Origin: Moesziomyces globuligerus
Lineage: Eukaryota > Basidiomycota > Ustilaginomycetes > Ustilaginales > Ustilaginaceae
DNA length: 64,000 nucleotides
Direction of reading: 5' to 3'
Assembly: GCA_030849465.1 (NCBI GenBank)
Contig: JARVLF010000015.1
Location: forward strand, 1,240,001-1,304,000
The notes below the pieces were generated by a model, which was not told the DNA's origin, searched no databases, and was given only the letters and a program-made list of their open reading frames with translations. This document shows, piece after piece, positions 41,201 through 49,999 of this stretch (position 1 is its first letter; each line of letters opens with the position of its first letter). Position numbers and translations under genes: made by a program.

Positions 41201-43648
41201 TTCCGCTTGCTGTGCGACAGCGTTGTCGACGACCCAGCTGGGCACCTCGTCCTCTTGAAGGAAGGTGTTGATACGGTCGACGGAGACCTTGGCCTGGAAG
41301 ATCATGTTGATGACCATGGGCAGCACGCTGAGCGGGTTTTTGAGCATGCCGAACAGAGCAATAGCCGTGAAGCCAGTGGCGACGTCGAGCTTCTTGCCTT
41401 CGACCATCGTATACGACGCGAACGCCGCGACGGTGAATGCAAGCGGGACCAGAGCAAAAGAGGCAAACATGCCGCCTAAGATCCAGGCGCCGCGATAGAG
41501 GTATTTGATCTCCTCCTGTCTAGCACGGACGATGCGATCGGACCATCCCTGCTCCCAGGCGAAGAACTTGATGAAGCGAATCGAGTTGATGAGCTCGTTG
41601 AGCACCGTGACTCGCCGATCGCGCGCCTTGAGCAGCGTCTTGTTGTTCGCATACGACAGCATCGTGAATCGCTGCTGGAGCGGCATGAGGATGAGCGCGG
41701 GTCCAACACCGACGAACGCCGACCAGCCGAGGAGCTGGTAGAGGAACGTGGTGGCGATGGCGAGCTCGAGCGGGGCCGAGTAGGCCATGTAGAGCGCGGT
41801 GACGGTGAACGAAATCGAGGTGGCATCCGTTGCCATGAGATTGACGACTTTGCCGACGCTCGCTGCATTCTTGTCGTCGTCGTCCTCGTCTTCTGCCTTC
41901 TTGGCTTCCTCGGCCTTCTTGCCGTCCTCGGCCGATCCTGGCGCGGGCTGAGCATCGGCGGTGGAGGTGGCGTTCTGCAGGGAGCCCGAGATGTCCTTGC
42001 GGCGGAGGGCCTTGTTGTAGATCGCGAGGGTGAGTTCGGACTTGATGCGAACGCTGGCGCGGCGACTGTAGTAGAGATGCTGCAGATCGGTCTGCGTCTT
42101 GAGCAGCGACGCGAGCAGCGCAAACACAGCGAACAAGAATGCGCGCTTCCTCGCCGGGTCGAGCGGCTCCTTAGCCTCGCCCATGACCCAGCCCATCACC
42201 GGTGCTGCGTACAGCTGGAACGTACTCTGCATACCGGTCGGGATCGATGCCTGTGCCGATGCGACTGAGAAGTCCTGAGCACTGGCAAAGGCGTGCAGAG
42301 CGGGTGTGCTGGTCTGAAGCGCCTGCAAAATCTGCTTGAGGAAGAAAGGGCTGGCGTAGGCCAGAGTGAACGAAATGATGGTGAGGATGAAATCGAGTGC
42401 GAGGTCTCTCGAGTTCATCCAGAAGACCTGAGCCACCACGCTGGGCTTGGCCTTCTTGGCCTTCTTCTCGGCCTTGGCTCGAGCCTTGCTGTCGCCTGCT
42501 TGCTCGGCCGCATCCAACTCGGCCTTGGCCGCCTCGTACTTTTCCTCGTCGTCACGCTGAATCTTGCGCATCTTGGGAAGGAGGACCTGGGCCTTGGAGA
42601 GCTTGCTGAGCTGCGAGACATCGATCTCCTCGAGCGGCCTCTGGAGGGCGACGTTGATGATGGGGTGGAGCCAGGAGAAGCTGATCCACTGCCAGAGCGT
42701 GCAGTAGTCTTCGAGCGGGGGCGGATATCCGTTCCGATCGTACTGCGGGTTGCGGTCGTAGACCTGCAGCGGCAGACTCATGATGAGTGCGACCGCCAGC
42801 GAGCTCAGCGCGAACGAAGCGATGCTGAACAGCGGAGCTGCGAGCTGGCTGTGGTGCGGCGGGGAGAAGGGCGGGTGGGGTACAGCCAGGATCGAGTGGT
42901 AGGTTGAGACAGCCGAGCCTGCGAGCTGAACGGCGTACAGTCCAAATAGAGCGTACGGCGGGGTCGGCGAGGGGTAGAAGCACGAACCCACACTGGCGTA
43001 CGTCCAGGCGATGATCTGGAGCGCAGCAGCGTACTGCAGGCCGGACGTGCTCTCGAAGCCCGCTTCGGCGCCGAGACGGCCGGCGAGCTTGGGGCCGAGG
43101 ATGGTGAGGAGGAGGGCGGCTATCCAGGCACCGAGGTGGAGAAGGCTGATGACGGACAGTCCAAAGTGCACACCTGCGGGCTGCTTGGCCGGCTGGTCTG
43201 CTGAGCTGGCGTCGTCCTGCGAGCTGGAGCGCTGGCCCAGAAGCGGCGAGGTTTCGGAGTCGGCACTGTGGTCCAGCGCTGCTTTGCCGTGGATGGAGAC
43301 ATCTTGTTTTCCGCTCCCGGTGGATCCGTATCCTTGCGTCTCTGGTGCTACTTCGGCCGGGTTTGCGATGCCGTTTTGCTTGTCCTGTTCGCGGGCGGCG
43401 GCTTCCTGGCGGTCGTACTCGTGCACGTCTTCCGGCGTGACAAAGGAGGTAAAGACACGGCCCAGCAGCGACGGTTTGCCATTCCTGTGCTTGGGCCAGA
43501 GTCGCGATACGAGGACGAGGGCCACGAAAGCAGCGGGCAGATACGCATCAAGGATGAGCGTCGGTGAGGTGTATTTCCGCTCCTGCTGTGCTGCCAGCTG
43601 GTGTCGATGTGCCGACATTGCGGTCGCGGCCGCACTTGCGTTCAGCAT
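38207..43648 (-). CDS. ABCC-type (MRP/Ybt1-like) full-length ABC transporter
   Basis: The product is 1813 aa with the long ABCC layout: an N-terminal TMD0 (several helices in residues about 20-290), then TMD1, NBD1, TMD2 and NBD2. NBD1 has Walker A GPTGSGKSS near residue 900, signature LSGGQ and Walker B ILLLDDVLAAVD, with Asp where a catalytic Glu is expected. NBD2 has GRTGSGKST near 1545, the variant signature FSQGQ and a canonical IIFMDEATASVD. This asymmetry is normal for ABCC proteins, where only one ATP site hydrolyses well. Likely location is the vacuolar or plasma membrane, exporting conjugated organic anions, bile-acid-like compounds or drugs; the substrate is not deducible. The linker after NBD1 is Ala/Lys-rich, possibly regulatory. 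The start is ATG 43648; the frame extends to a GTG at 43678. A TATATT box about 90 bp upstream reads on the same strand. Confidence 0.92.
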   Translation of the reverse strand: MLNASAAATAMSAHRHQLAAQQERKYTSPTLILDAYLPAAFVALVLVSRLWPKHRNGKPSLLGRVFTSFVTPEDVHEYDRQEAAAREQDKQNGIANPAEVAPETQGYGSTGSGKQDVSIHGKAALDHSADSETSPLLGQRSSSQDDASSADQPAKQPAGVHFGLSVISLLHLGAWIAALLLTILGPKLAGRLGAEAGFESTSGLQYAAALQIIAWTYASVGSCFYPSPTPPYALFGLYAVQLAGSAVSTYHSILAVPHPPFSPPHHSQLAAPLFSIASFALSSLAVALIMSLPLQVYDRNPQYDRNGYPPPLEDYCTLWQWISFSWLHPIINVALQRPLEEIDVSQLSKLSKAQVLLPKMRKIQRDDEEKYEAAKAELDAAEQAGDSKARAKAEKKAKKAKPSVVAQVFWMNSRDLALDFILTIISFTLAYASPFFLKQILQALQTSTPALHAFASAQDFSVASAQASIPTGMQSTFQLYAAPVMGWVMGEAKEPLDPARKRAFLFAVFALLASLLKTQTDLQHLYYSRRASVRIKSELTLAIYNKALRRKDISGSLQNATSTADAQPAPGSAEDGKKAEEAKKAEDEDDDDKNAASVGKVVNLMATDATSISFTVTALYMAYSAPLELAIATTFLYQLLGWSAFVGVGPALILMPLQQRFTMLSYANNKTLLKARDRRVTVLNELINSIRFIKFFAWEQGWSDRIVRARQEEIKYLYRGAWILGGMFASFALVPLAFTVAAFASYTMVEGKKLDVATGFTAIALFGMLKNPLSVLPMVINMIFQAKVSVDRINTFLQEDEVPSWVVDNAVAQQAEGQTEITQDDRTIVLSGATLRWHTAPKAQKKSKAPQRSFLSKLKFWKKASAPHVAAEVDEEAEREAEPFRLTALDLRPPRGEMTLICGPTGSGKSSLLSAILGEMELMEGTIALPKRPLKLLSGGVAYCSQTAWLETMSIRDNVVFGQHFDQQRYDAVLDCCCLTPDLKTFPDGDQTEIGENGVSLSGGQKARVALARAVYSRSPILLLDDVLAAVDSHTAKRLVDECLQGELVKGRTVVLVTHHVDAVLPHVKHVVILDEGRIRASGSPAELRKAGLLSAAALGVPDALDANDKGKQAATDQMKEEEAKDAAVIAQAKAQAEDGDAKTAGESGAAAASGRGKLVTAEAKSTGSVKREIYVTYLSAFGWLLATIVLLMTLVSRFSDVLEKYWLSFWGNAYENRAGSDGWFPDPSDNVAPYVLTYVGILLLGYATMILTALTGNVGAIAAGNRLFQSMLKTVVRSPTRFFDQTPTGRILNRFTKDVETVDTTLFGNIRFLLIFATSSLFAMGTMAITVPPFVPVLLLITYAYYRTSVSYIAAARDLRRLESVTRSPIFQSFSEVLNGIATVRAFGAQERFLQTLFRRLDATQSCYNLFWMANRWLMLRFDVMGAFTVFGASVLALAGGIDAGLAGIAITQAQTLVLSLYWLCRCWTGFEMDLNSVERMHEYLALPQEPAAVVEHNRPPPGWPAKINSRGIEVSNLVLKYAPDLDPVLRGVDFRIGAGEKVGLVGRTGSGKSTLALAFFRFVEFAEGSIVIDGIDISKIGLDDLRSRLTIIPQDPVLFSGTIRENLDPFNERTDEECLLALRRVNLRTSPVNTAAPSMLPSRAGSIHEASTEPNASSASSTVVNSVVPSSGGAGSTKFSLDTKVSEGGSNFSQGQRQLISMARALLRSTSIIFMDEATASVDFETDTQIQRTLRAPLDADARHKTTIITIAHRLKTIIDYDRILVMDQGRIAENDSPAALLERKGIFYEMCRKTGEYDELEMLANNAARS

Positions 43649-44444
43649 GACGGGGAATCTGACGGGACGTTCATCCACTTCGACCCGGCATCAGGGGCTG
43701 GAGACAACGAGCGAATGGTCTGATGACAAGCGAGTGAATATACCAGAATCGACTGTCAAGAGTTCGCTCGGGCCGGGGTGGTACGGCTACGGGCGCTTCA
43801 AGGCAATGCAAAACGGAGCGGAGCGGCGCCTCCGCGCCGGTCAAAGTCAAATTGCGCAGCAGCAGCAGCAGCAGCGGCAGCAGCAGGTGGAAGCGCAGAT
43901 GCACATTTCAGTAGCCGAAGCTGTTCGGGACTCAGCGCGCCGATGCGTCGTTTGCTTCTGCCGCGGAAACATGTGGACACGGCAGCCGCCTTTGGCGCTC
44001 CACGATGACCGACTTGCGCTCGCAACAAGAGCAATGGCAGTGCTGGCAGTGCAAGCGTGACTCGCATGGTTGGCATTTGACAGCGATGATCTTTGCTGCA
44101 GAGACGTGAGGACCAGCCGGCGGTCCGTGATTCAGCAGAGCCCGGCGTCGACGACTGAGCCGGGATCCGCGGTGGCTTTATTTTTCGCCTGCAAGGGCAG
44201 CCGATGCTTGTTTGGACGAGCCACGAGTCGGGTGTGGCAGACGAGTCATGGAGCTCCGTTCTGTCAGCAGACCCCCGACCCCGCGTCGTTGGGGCGATAA
44301 GACATGCCGGACCCGCCCTTGACCCTGGCTGAGGATAGCCGAACCGACAGCAAACGCTCAAGTTACCGTTGGAAACAAATCACGCAAGTCGCGTGCCAGC
44401 CGTCCGACCTTGATTAAGCATACGGTACGTTTGGTATGACGAAC
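43649..44444. other. intergenic region between ABC transporter and 5S rRNA genes
   Basis: Contains the ABC transporter promoter, a TATATT box near 43740 on the - strand and a CAG repeat. No gene is supported. Confidence 0.5.
43857..43886. repeat. CAG/CTG trinucleotide repeat
   Basis: Six CAG units, one CGG, then three CAG, about 210 bp upstream of the ABC transporter start codon. Confidence 0.8.
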
Positions 44445-44562
44445 ATCTGCGGCCATAGAACCTTGAAAGCACCGCATCCCGTCCGATCTGCGAAGTTAAG
44501 CAAGGTATCGCCTAGTCAGTACTGCGGTGGGGGACCACGCGGGAATCCTAGGTGCTGCAGTT
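44445..44562 (+). rRNA. 5S ribosomal RNA
   Basis: These 118 nt carry the highly conserved fungal 5S sequence: GGCCATAGAACC at the 5' side, AGCACCGCATCCCGTCCGAT, GATCTGCGAAGTTAAGCA, GGTATCGCCTAGTCAGTACT and, near the 3' end, GGGAATCCTAGGTGCTGCAG. The ends pair (ATCTGCGGC with GCTGCAGTT) to form helix I, which sets the boundaries. It is transcribed by RNA polymerase III from internal A-, I- and C-box elements by TFIIIA. It stands alone among protein genes, not in an rDNA repeat, matching the dispersed 5S arrangement seen in several fungi. All conserved positions I can recall are intact, so it looks functional. Confidence 0.95.
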
Positions 44563-44564
44563 CC

Positions 44565-44569
44565 TTTTT
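44565..44569 (+). terminator. RNA polymerase III terminator of the 5S gene
   Basis: TTTTT three bases after the 5S 3' end, with a second T-run at 44574-44579 as a back-up. Confidence 0.85.
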
Positions 44570-44704
44570 GCCATTTTTTGCACATTCCAGCTCCTATCCC
44601 GCCCTTGCTCTCTTCTTGCTTGGTGCACAGCCTCGCGCAATCATACAGGCAATGGCGAGGGTATATTGTTGCACATGCGCAGGTTCGCGAAGCTGTGGCC
44701 TTGT

Positions 44705-45597
44705 CTACGGCTCGACGACCGAGGTGGATGATGGAGAGTCCATGTCGTCGGCAAAGATATCGCGACGGAGCGCGGCGAGTTCATGATCGTCGAGTTTGCG
44801 GAAGAGGATGCCGTTGGCCTCGTCTGCACGGATGGGCCTACTTGTGGCCGCAGCATCCGCTGGCCTGGCTGGGTTGGCTCTGTTGAGTCCGATGCTTGGA
44901 TTCGGGAAACCACTGCCGCCGCTCACATCATACAGACTCGACGGCGCTGTCGAGAGCGCCACCGACTGCAGCGCCAGCTTGTTGAACAGCGTACGGTGGG
45001 TTCGGAACATGCTGCGTTTCGTCGCATTGCGAGAGTGGTCAGTAAGCTGCAGCTTTTCCGACAGCGGATAGGGAGAGGGGGGACGTACCTGTGAACTTCC
45101 GGGTTGGCCACCTGTCCTTCTCGGAGCGCCTCGAGGCTGTCTTGCTGGAATGCGTTCTTGACAAACTGGAGGATGTGGAAGACGAAATCCTGACGCGGCT
45201 TCCACGCCGTCGGAAAGCGCGAGCTGAGCAGCAGCCTGCCAGTGTCTGGGTCGACGAGCGGATGCAGCAGCGTGGGTGGGAAGAACACCTGCGGCGTCGC
45301 CGACGGATAGGCGGGCGGGAACACGATGTCGAATCGGAAGATGCCGCCACTGAAGGCTCCGTCCTGCACAAAGATCACGCCATGCCATACTAGAAACGCA
45401 CAGGAGCAAGAGCGTTGGGTCATTAGTCGGAGCGTTCACTTGACTCTGAAGATGCAGTGCGACTCACGGTGAGTATCGTCGTCGTCGAGCTGGACGTAGA
45501 CTCCCTTGGGACAGTTGCAAGGCAGACACAGCTGCGCGTACTGGAACGAGATGTCGCGCTGCGCGAACTCGAGCCGCACTTGCTGGCTCGAGGGCAT
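44705..45597 (-). CDS. fts1: Fts1/AKTIP-like ubiquitin E2 variant of the FTS-Hook-FHIP complex; three exons
   Basis: The product is 245 aa from exons 45597-45468, 45389-45089 and 45011-44705. Intron 1 (78 nt) runs GTGAGT to TTTCTAG with a GACTAAT branch site; intron 2 (77 nt) runs GTACGT to ACGCAG with TACTGAC. Splicing restores TH-LWHGVIFVQDG and NPEVH-SMFRTHRTLFNK. The fold is an E2 core: LCLPCNCPKGVYVQL, GGIFRFDIVFPPAYPSATPQV, then LLHPLVDPDTGRLLL. The catalytic Cys is absent and HPN is replaced by HPL, as in AKTIP/FTS proteins. In Ustilago maydis Fts1, with Hok1 and Fhp1, links dynein and kinesin-3 to early endosomes. The start at 45597 has A at -3. The tail (residues about 185-245) is Ala/Asp-rich and divergent. 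Confidence 0.85.
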
Positions 45598-46097
45598 CCT
45601 GGATGCACGTCGTCGGCTCACACCCGCGACGCTGCGAAGGCGACAGCTGCGCGGCTGGGAAAGTGTCGAACGGTCCGATAAGGCGCGTGATTGATGGCGT
45701 TGCGTTCGAGCTGACACGAGCTGAAGCTCCTATCTGCTTGGGTGATCCGATCGGTCGGAACGAGGAGCAGAGTTGTGTCGAGTGCGTAGACGTCCGTGAG
45801 AGCGTGAAGCACGTCGCTTGCGAGTGTGAGTGTTGGTCTGAGCCAAAGCGCGCGAATTCCAAAGGACCCTTGTTGCGTGCGGCACGCCTGGCAGCGCTTG
45901 GACGCGCAGCTCACACTCCCCACGCCGACTCCACATGTCCGAGTTCCGCAAAAAAAGGCCTTCGACCTTGCAAACCTGCCAAGCTGCAGAGCTGCATCCT
46001 TCGCACGCACAACTCTTCCACACCACCTTCGAGACCTTACTTCTGGCTCCCTTCCCGAGCCGACCGCCCTGGCATCGGCTTCTCCTTTATCTGCGCG
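45598..46097. promoter_or_regulatory. bidirectional promoter region between fts1 and CTK3
   Basis: 500 bp between divergent start codons. Open frames in both directions lack ATG starts or recognisable similarity. Confidence 0.45.
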
Positions 46098-47012
46098 ATG
46101 GATCCGTTCCAAGTGCGCTTGCGCTTCGTCTCGGCGCTGCACCGCATCAACGCCTCGCTGCCCACCATTCAGAAAGCGCTCTCTTTCATCGTCGACTACG
46201 GTACCACCTTGCACCCCGAGCTGTGGGAATGCATCGTGGATGATTTCAAAACCGCATCCATCAACCGCCGCATCAACCTCCTCTTCTTCATCGACGCCAT
46301 CTTCACCGACGACACGCTCGCCGCCTCGGTGCGCGCCGCCTTTACGCCGCATCTCGAGGCCGATCTGCACGTGCTCTTTGATCTCGCGGTGCCCGAGGGC
46401 CGCAGCGACGCGCTGCTCAACCTTCCCGCAGCGACCAAGATGCTCGAGGCGTGGAAGGCGAGGTTCGTGCTCGACCGGAGTGTGCTGGACGATGTGCAGA
46501 CCATGCTGGACGTGCGCAGGGCGGGGTTATACGCGATGAGCCCCGAGCGGAGGAAGATGACGGTGCTCCAGCCCAGCGAGCTGCAGCGCAGGATCGAGGA
46601 GGATCGAGAGAGGCACAAGAGGTTGAGAGAGAGGTCGTGGATTCTGCCCGCGACGGCGTTCTCACATGGTCAGCTCTTCGGGACTCGCCCGGAACAGTTG
46701 GACCCAACGTATTTGACACGGACCCAGCCAGCTTCGCCAAGGGCGGATAGGGAGGATGTGGACGGGGATAGGATATGGACGACCCAGGATCTGGATTTCA
46801 GCCAGATGTGGGAGGAGACGAGCGACTTCAACGATGACGACGAAGAGGATATCCAGGAAGACGAAAAGCTGTCCTGGGCCACTCAACCGCCCCCTCCACC
46901 GGCACAACCACCAGCACAACCATCCGCACAGCCGGCTCGTGCGCCAGATCGATTCTCAGCCCATCGTCCACCGCGAGAACCCGCTTCGATGCGTCATCCC
47001 TCGCGCGCGTAA
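46098..47012 (+). CDS. CTK3: CTD kinase I gamma subunit (Ctk3)
   Basis: The product is 304 aa. Residues 1-140 are a CID-like helical domain typical of Ctk3: MDPFQVRLRFVSALHRINAS, QKALSFIVDYGTTLHPELWECI, then NRRINLLFFIDAIFTDD. A second conserved helical block follows (LDRSVLDDVQTMLDVRRAGL, SELQRRIEEDRERHKRLRER). The C-terminus is acidic (DFNDDDEEDIQEDE) then Pro/Gln/Ala-rich with repeated PPAQP-type units. The role is to stabilise and activate the Ctk1/Ctk2 kinase-cyclin pair that phosphorylates Ser2 of the RNA polymerase II C-terminal domain during elongation. The start is the ATG at 46098; an in-frame extension upstream lies in the fts1 promoter. It converges on VPS34 with a 59-bp gap. Confidence 0.87.
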   Translation: MDPFQVRLRFVSALHRINASLPTIQKALSFIVDYGTTLHPELWECIVDDFKTASINRRINLLFFIDAIFTDDTLAASVRAAFTPHLEADLHVLFDLAVPEGRSDALLNLPAATKMLEAWKARFVLDRSVLDDVQTMLDVRRAGLYAMSPERRKMTVLQPSELQRRIEEDRERHKRLRERSWILPATAFSHGQLFGTRPEQLDPTYLTRTQPASPRADREDVDGDRIWTTQDLDFSQMWEETSDFNDDDEEDIQEDEKLSWATQPPPPPAQPPAQPSAQPARAPDRFSAHRPPREPASMRHPSRA

Positions 47013-47071
47013 TTGTACCACCATCCTGGCCAGCATGTGCACCTTGTAGGATGCCGTGAGATTACGCGCAG

Positions 47072-49999
47072 CTATTGTCGGAAGTACTGCGCCATGTCGT
47101 GGAGACGGTCGAAGACGGTGGAGAGGTAGCTGGTCTCGTTGAGCAGGCTCTCGAACTCCTTGATCGCCTCGTCCTCGCTCAGATGCAGGAGGAACTTGTC
47201 CTGCACCTTGAGCACCGCCTTGTCCGGCTCGAGTCGGATGTCGGGGATGTTGGCGTCGACCATGAGCGCGACGAGGTTGAGGATGAGGTTGGCATTCTTG
47301 CGCAGATTCGTAAACGCCGTATAGCAGAGCGCCTTGAACCTCGCATAGTGCGGCGACTGCGTTCCGCCCATCGCATCCACCATCTCCTTGCACACCTTGA
47401 CCGGCGGTGGGAAAGGCTTGGGATCGCGACCGAGGATGTAGCCGAAGTCGACGTGGAAAAAGTGGCCGTCGGAAGAAAGCAGCAGGTTGTCCAGATGTCG
47501 ATCGCCCACGCCTAGCAGATAGGTCACCACGCAGTAGCCGGCACACGAGCGGATGAACGTCTCGAACACCGTAGCATCCACACCGTACGTCGACAGCGAC
47601 GTTGGCTGCGCGTGGTGCGCACGCAGGAAGTTGAGCAACGAGCCCTGATGCGCCGACAGGATCGCGGCGATCGACAGCGAGTCGACAAACTGCACCATAC
47701 CGTCGACACTGCCCGTCGCAAGCACGCGGTACGGCGTCATTTTGAGATCCAGGTTCTCGTTCCGCAGCAACCGGTCCATGAGCGAAAACAGCTGGATCAC
47801 CAGCTGGTCCTGCCGCAGATCGTCGCCGTTCTTGAAGATCAACGTGTAGTGCCCCACATCCCCGACCCGCTTCCCCTTGGCCTCCCTACCTGCCGGTCCT
47901 TCCTCCTCCACATCTTCGTCCATGAAACTCGCCGTAATGCTGTCCGGTAGCCCCCCACTGCGCTCCTCGGAAATCACCGAGTCCGCAACGGTGGCGGTCT
48001 GAGGGACCGTGGTGAACTCGAGCCGGAGCGGGAAGAGATTGCTCTTGAAGATCGTGCTCTTTTCGGCGACGATGCCTGTGATGGACACCGACGCGTCGAG
48101 CGGCAGCATCAACGGCGGATCGAAACGGTGAAGTCCGTTCTTCGGGTCCGCAATCAGAGCGCGCAGTTTCTCGATCTTCTTCGGCCTTGCGTCGCGGTTG
48201 GAGCGCAGCTCTTTAGCCCGCCTCGAGAGTGTTGCCAGCAAGACCGCCTGTCTCGTCAGCGTCTCTTTGCGCTCCACTCCCGCCGCCAGCCCACCAAGGC
48301 GGTCCAAGTAGCGCTGCTTGACCGTCTTGAAGAGCGAGCCGGTCTTGGGATCTTCGCACTCGACCTCAAGATACCAGTAGAGGTCGTTGCCCATCACTGG
48401 ATTCGCCAGTCCGCGCCGGATGAGGAAGTCCGCCAGCCCGCTCGCGTCCTGCCCTGCCGCATCGTCGCTGAGCGAGTTCGACGACGAGCCCACCGTCCGC
48501 CGTGCAGTTGGGCTGCGCCGTGCCTCGCCGTCGAAGTCGCCGGTCGCTGAGCCACCGAGTCCGCCAGTATTGCGCGCGACGGGCTTCTCGAACTTGAGCG
48601 CCTGCACGAGCTGCAGCAGGTAGAGGATCAGCTCTTCGTCCTCGGCGCGCTCGAGCTGACGGACGGCGTACGAGCGCACGCGAGGATCCTGGAACGTGGG
48701 TCCTAGCAGCTCGAGCGCATCGTCCAGTCCCGGCTCGGTCCACATCGGAAGCAGCACCTCGGTGGCCTGCTTGGCCTCGCCCTGGTCGGTCCACACAACC
48801 GACTTGAGGAACTTCGTCAGGCCCTTTGGATCCCGCGTCAAATAGAAGCGGAACGACCACACGCGGTCCATCTCGGACGGCGTCAGCACGCGCGTGGGCG
48901 GATACGAGAGGATCTCGTTCAGCTCGTCCCTCACCTCAGCCGACGGTTTCAGCTCGCGGTCTAGCGGACCAGATCGGTGCGAACGCACAAGGCGTCGGTG
49001 CTTCGCCTCGACCGGGTTCGACCGCGCGATCTCCGGGTCGAAGATCGTGAACAGCGACGATGTGATCCGGTTCGGATCGGCGGTCGACAGTGCCGCCGCC
49101 GCGGCTGCTGCTGCTGCCGCGGCCGTTGTAGGGTTGCCTGACGCCGATGTCCCGCCGCTCCCTGCTCCACCTTGAGAGGCGGCACTCGCCCCTGCGTCGT
49201 GACTGCTTCCGACTGCGGGGAGGCCTGACGAACCTGTACCGGTGCCTATCAATGTGCCGGACAGAGCAGCTAGCCAGTTTGATGCGCCGGCTGAGGGCAG
49301 GATTGACTCGGCCTCGCAAAAGACGACCGGCAGCTCGAAGCGCGGCAAGTCAACGTAGAGGAAGAGTCGGTCGCTGGACTCGCTCTCGGCCTGATACGCC
49401 CTCTCGACCTGTCGATAGGCGAGCTTGTCGAGCCAGTCGACGCGCGGTAGATCACCGCGCTCGTGTCGCTTGATGACCTTTTCGAGGCGGCCCATCTCGT
49501 CCTTCATTTCGCCCACCTTGCTCGGGGTGGCGGTCTCGACGCTTCCATCCGCCCGAGTGCCCTTCCAGATGAACAGCCTATGCTGCGCCGATTTGAGCGT
49601 GCCCTTCTTGCTGAACAACGCCAAAGTCGTACCGCCGATCACGCGCGCCGTCTTGCTGGATGCGACATCGTAGATCGTAAAGGCGAGCTGGGCGCCTAGG
49701 GGCAGATCGCATAGCTTGTAGGGGAGCGTGACCCACTCGTTCCATTGGTGGCTGTTACGGAACGGACGGTAGGCGGTCTTGACGGGAACACTGAGCGGCT
49801 TGTTGTCCGAGAATAGTCGACACTCAACCACAAGATCGGGATACGAGCTCTGTTGCGATCCCCACTGGCGTGCTTCGGGCTGCTTGAGCAGCTGCGTGCG
49901 CGAGATCCGGTCGAGTTTGCCTTGCAGCGACGAGATGCGGAAGGTGAGGTTCAGATTCAGATCCGACAGCCGGACAAACGAGTAGAAGTCGCGGTCCAT
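47072..49999 (-). CDS. VPS34: phosphatidylinositol 3-kinase catalytic subunit Vps34
   Basis: The product is 975 aa, the class III PI 3-kinase making PI3P for endosomal sorting and autophagy. It begins with the class III N-terminus (MDRDFYSFVRLSDLNLNLTFRI), then a C2 domain (about residues 20-190). A poly-Ala insert of about 11 residues interrupts the linker near residue 300. The helical domain follows around 350-560. The kinase domain (about 660-975) shows KNGDDLRQDQLVIQLF, the catalytic loop GVGDRHLDNLLL near 828, the activation-loop start HVDFGYILGRDPKPFPP, and the C-terminal helix ending DMAQYFRQ, needed for activity in characterised enzymes. Its partners would be Vps15, Atg6/Vps30 and Atg14 or Vps38. 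Start ATG at 49999, no introns. Confidence 0.95.
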   Translation of the reverse strand: MDRDFYSFVRLSDLNLNLTFRISSLQGKLDRISRTQLLKQPEARQWGSQQSSYPDLVVECRLFSDNKPLSVPVKTAYRPFRNSHQWNEWVTLPYKLCDLPLGAQLAFTIYDVASSKTARVIGGTTLALFSKKGTLKSAQHRLFIWKGTRADGSVETATPSKVGEMKDEMGRLEKVIKRHERGDLPRVDWLDKLAYRQVERAYQAESESSDRLFLYVDLPRFELPVVFCEAESILPSAGASNWLAALSGTLIGTGTGSSGLPAVGSSHDAGASAASQGGAGSGGTSASGNPTTAAAAAAAAAAALSTADPNRITSSLFTIFDPEIARSNPVEAKHRRLVRSHRSGPLDRELKPSAEVRDELNEILSYPPTRVLTPSEMDRVWSFRFYLTRDPKGLTKFLKSVVWTDQGEAKQATEVLLPMWTEPGLDDALELLGPTFQDPRVRSYAVRQLERAEDEELILYLLQLVQALKFEKPVARNTGGLGGSATGDFDGEARRSPTARRTVGSSSNSLSDDAAGQDASGLADFLIRRGLANPVMGNDLYWYLEVECEDPKTGSLFKTVKQRYLDRLGGLAAGVERKETLTRQAVLLATLSRRAKELRSNRDARPKKIEKLRALIADPKNGLHRFDPPLMLPLDASVSITGIVAEKSTIFKSNLFPLRLEFTTVPQTATVADSVISEERSGGLPDSITASFMDEDVEEEGPAGREAKGKRVGDVGHYTLIFKNGDDLRQDQLVIQLFSLMDRLLRNENLDLKMTPYRVLATGSVDGMVQFVDSLSIAAILSAHQGSLLNFLRAHHAQPTSLSTYGVDATVFETFIRSCAGYCVVTYLLGVGDRHLDNLLLSSDGHFFHVDFGYILGRDPKPFPPPVKVCKEMVDAMGGTQSPHYARFKALCYTAFTNLRKNANLILNLVALMVDANIPDIRLEPDKAVLKVQDKFLLHLSEDEAIKEFESLLNETSYLSTVFDRLHDMAQYFRQ

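Noticed and set aside
38384..41479. A 1031-codon open frame on the + strand
   Set aside because: It lies wholly antisense to the ABC transporter. Its Arg/Glu/Asp/Ala/His composition is the complement of the biased codons of the real gene, and it has no recognisable domain.
45464..45862. A 132-codon - strand frame overlapping fts1 exon 1
   Set aside because: It is out of frame with the E2-like sequence, which is read in another frame of the same exon.
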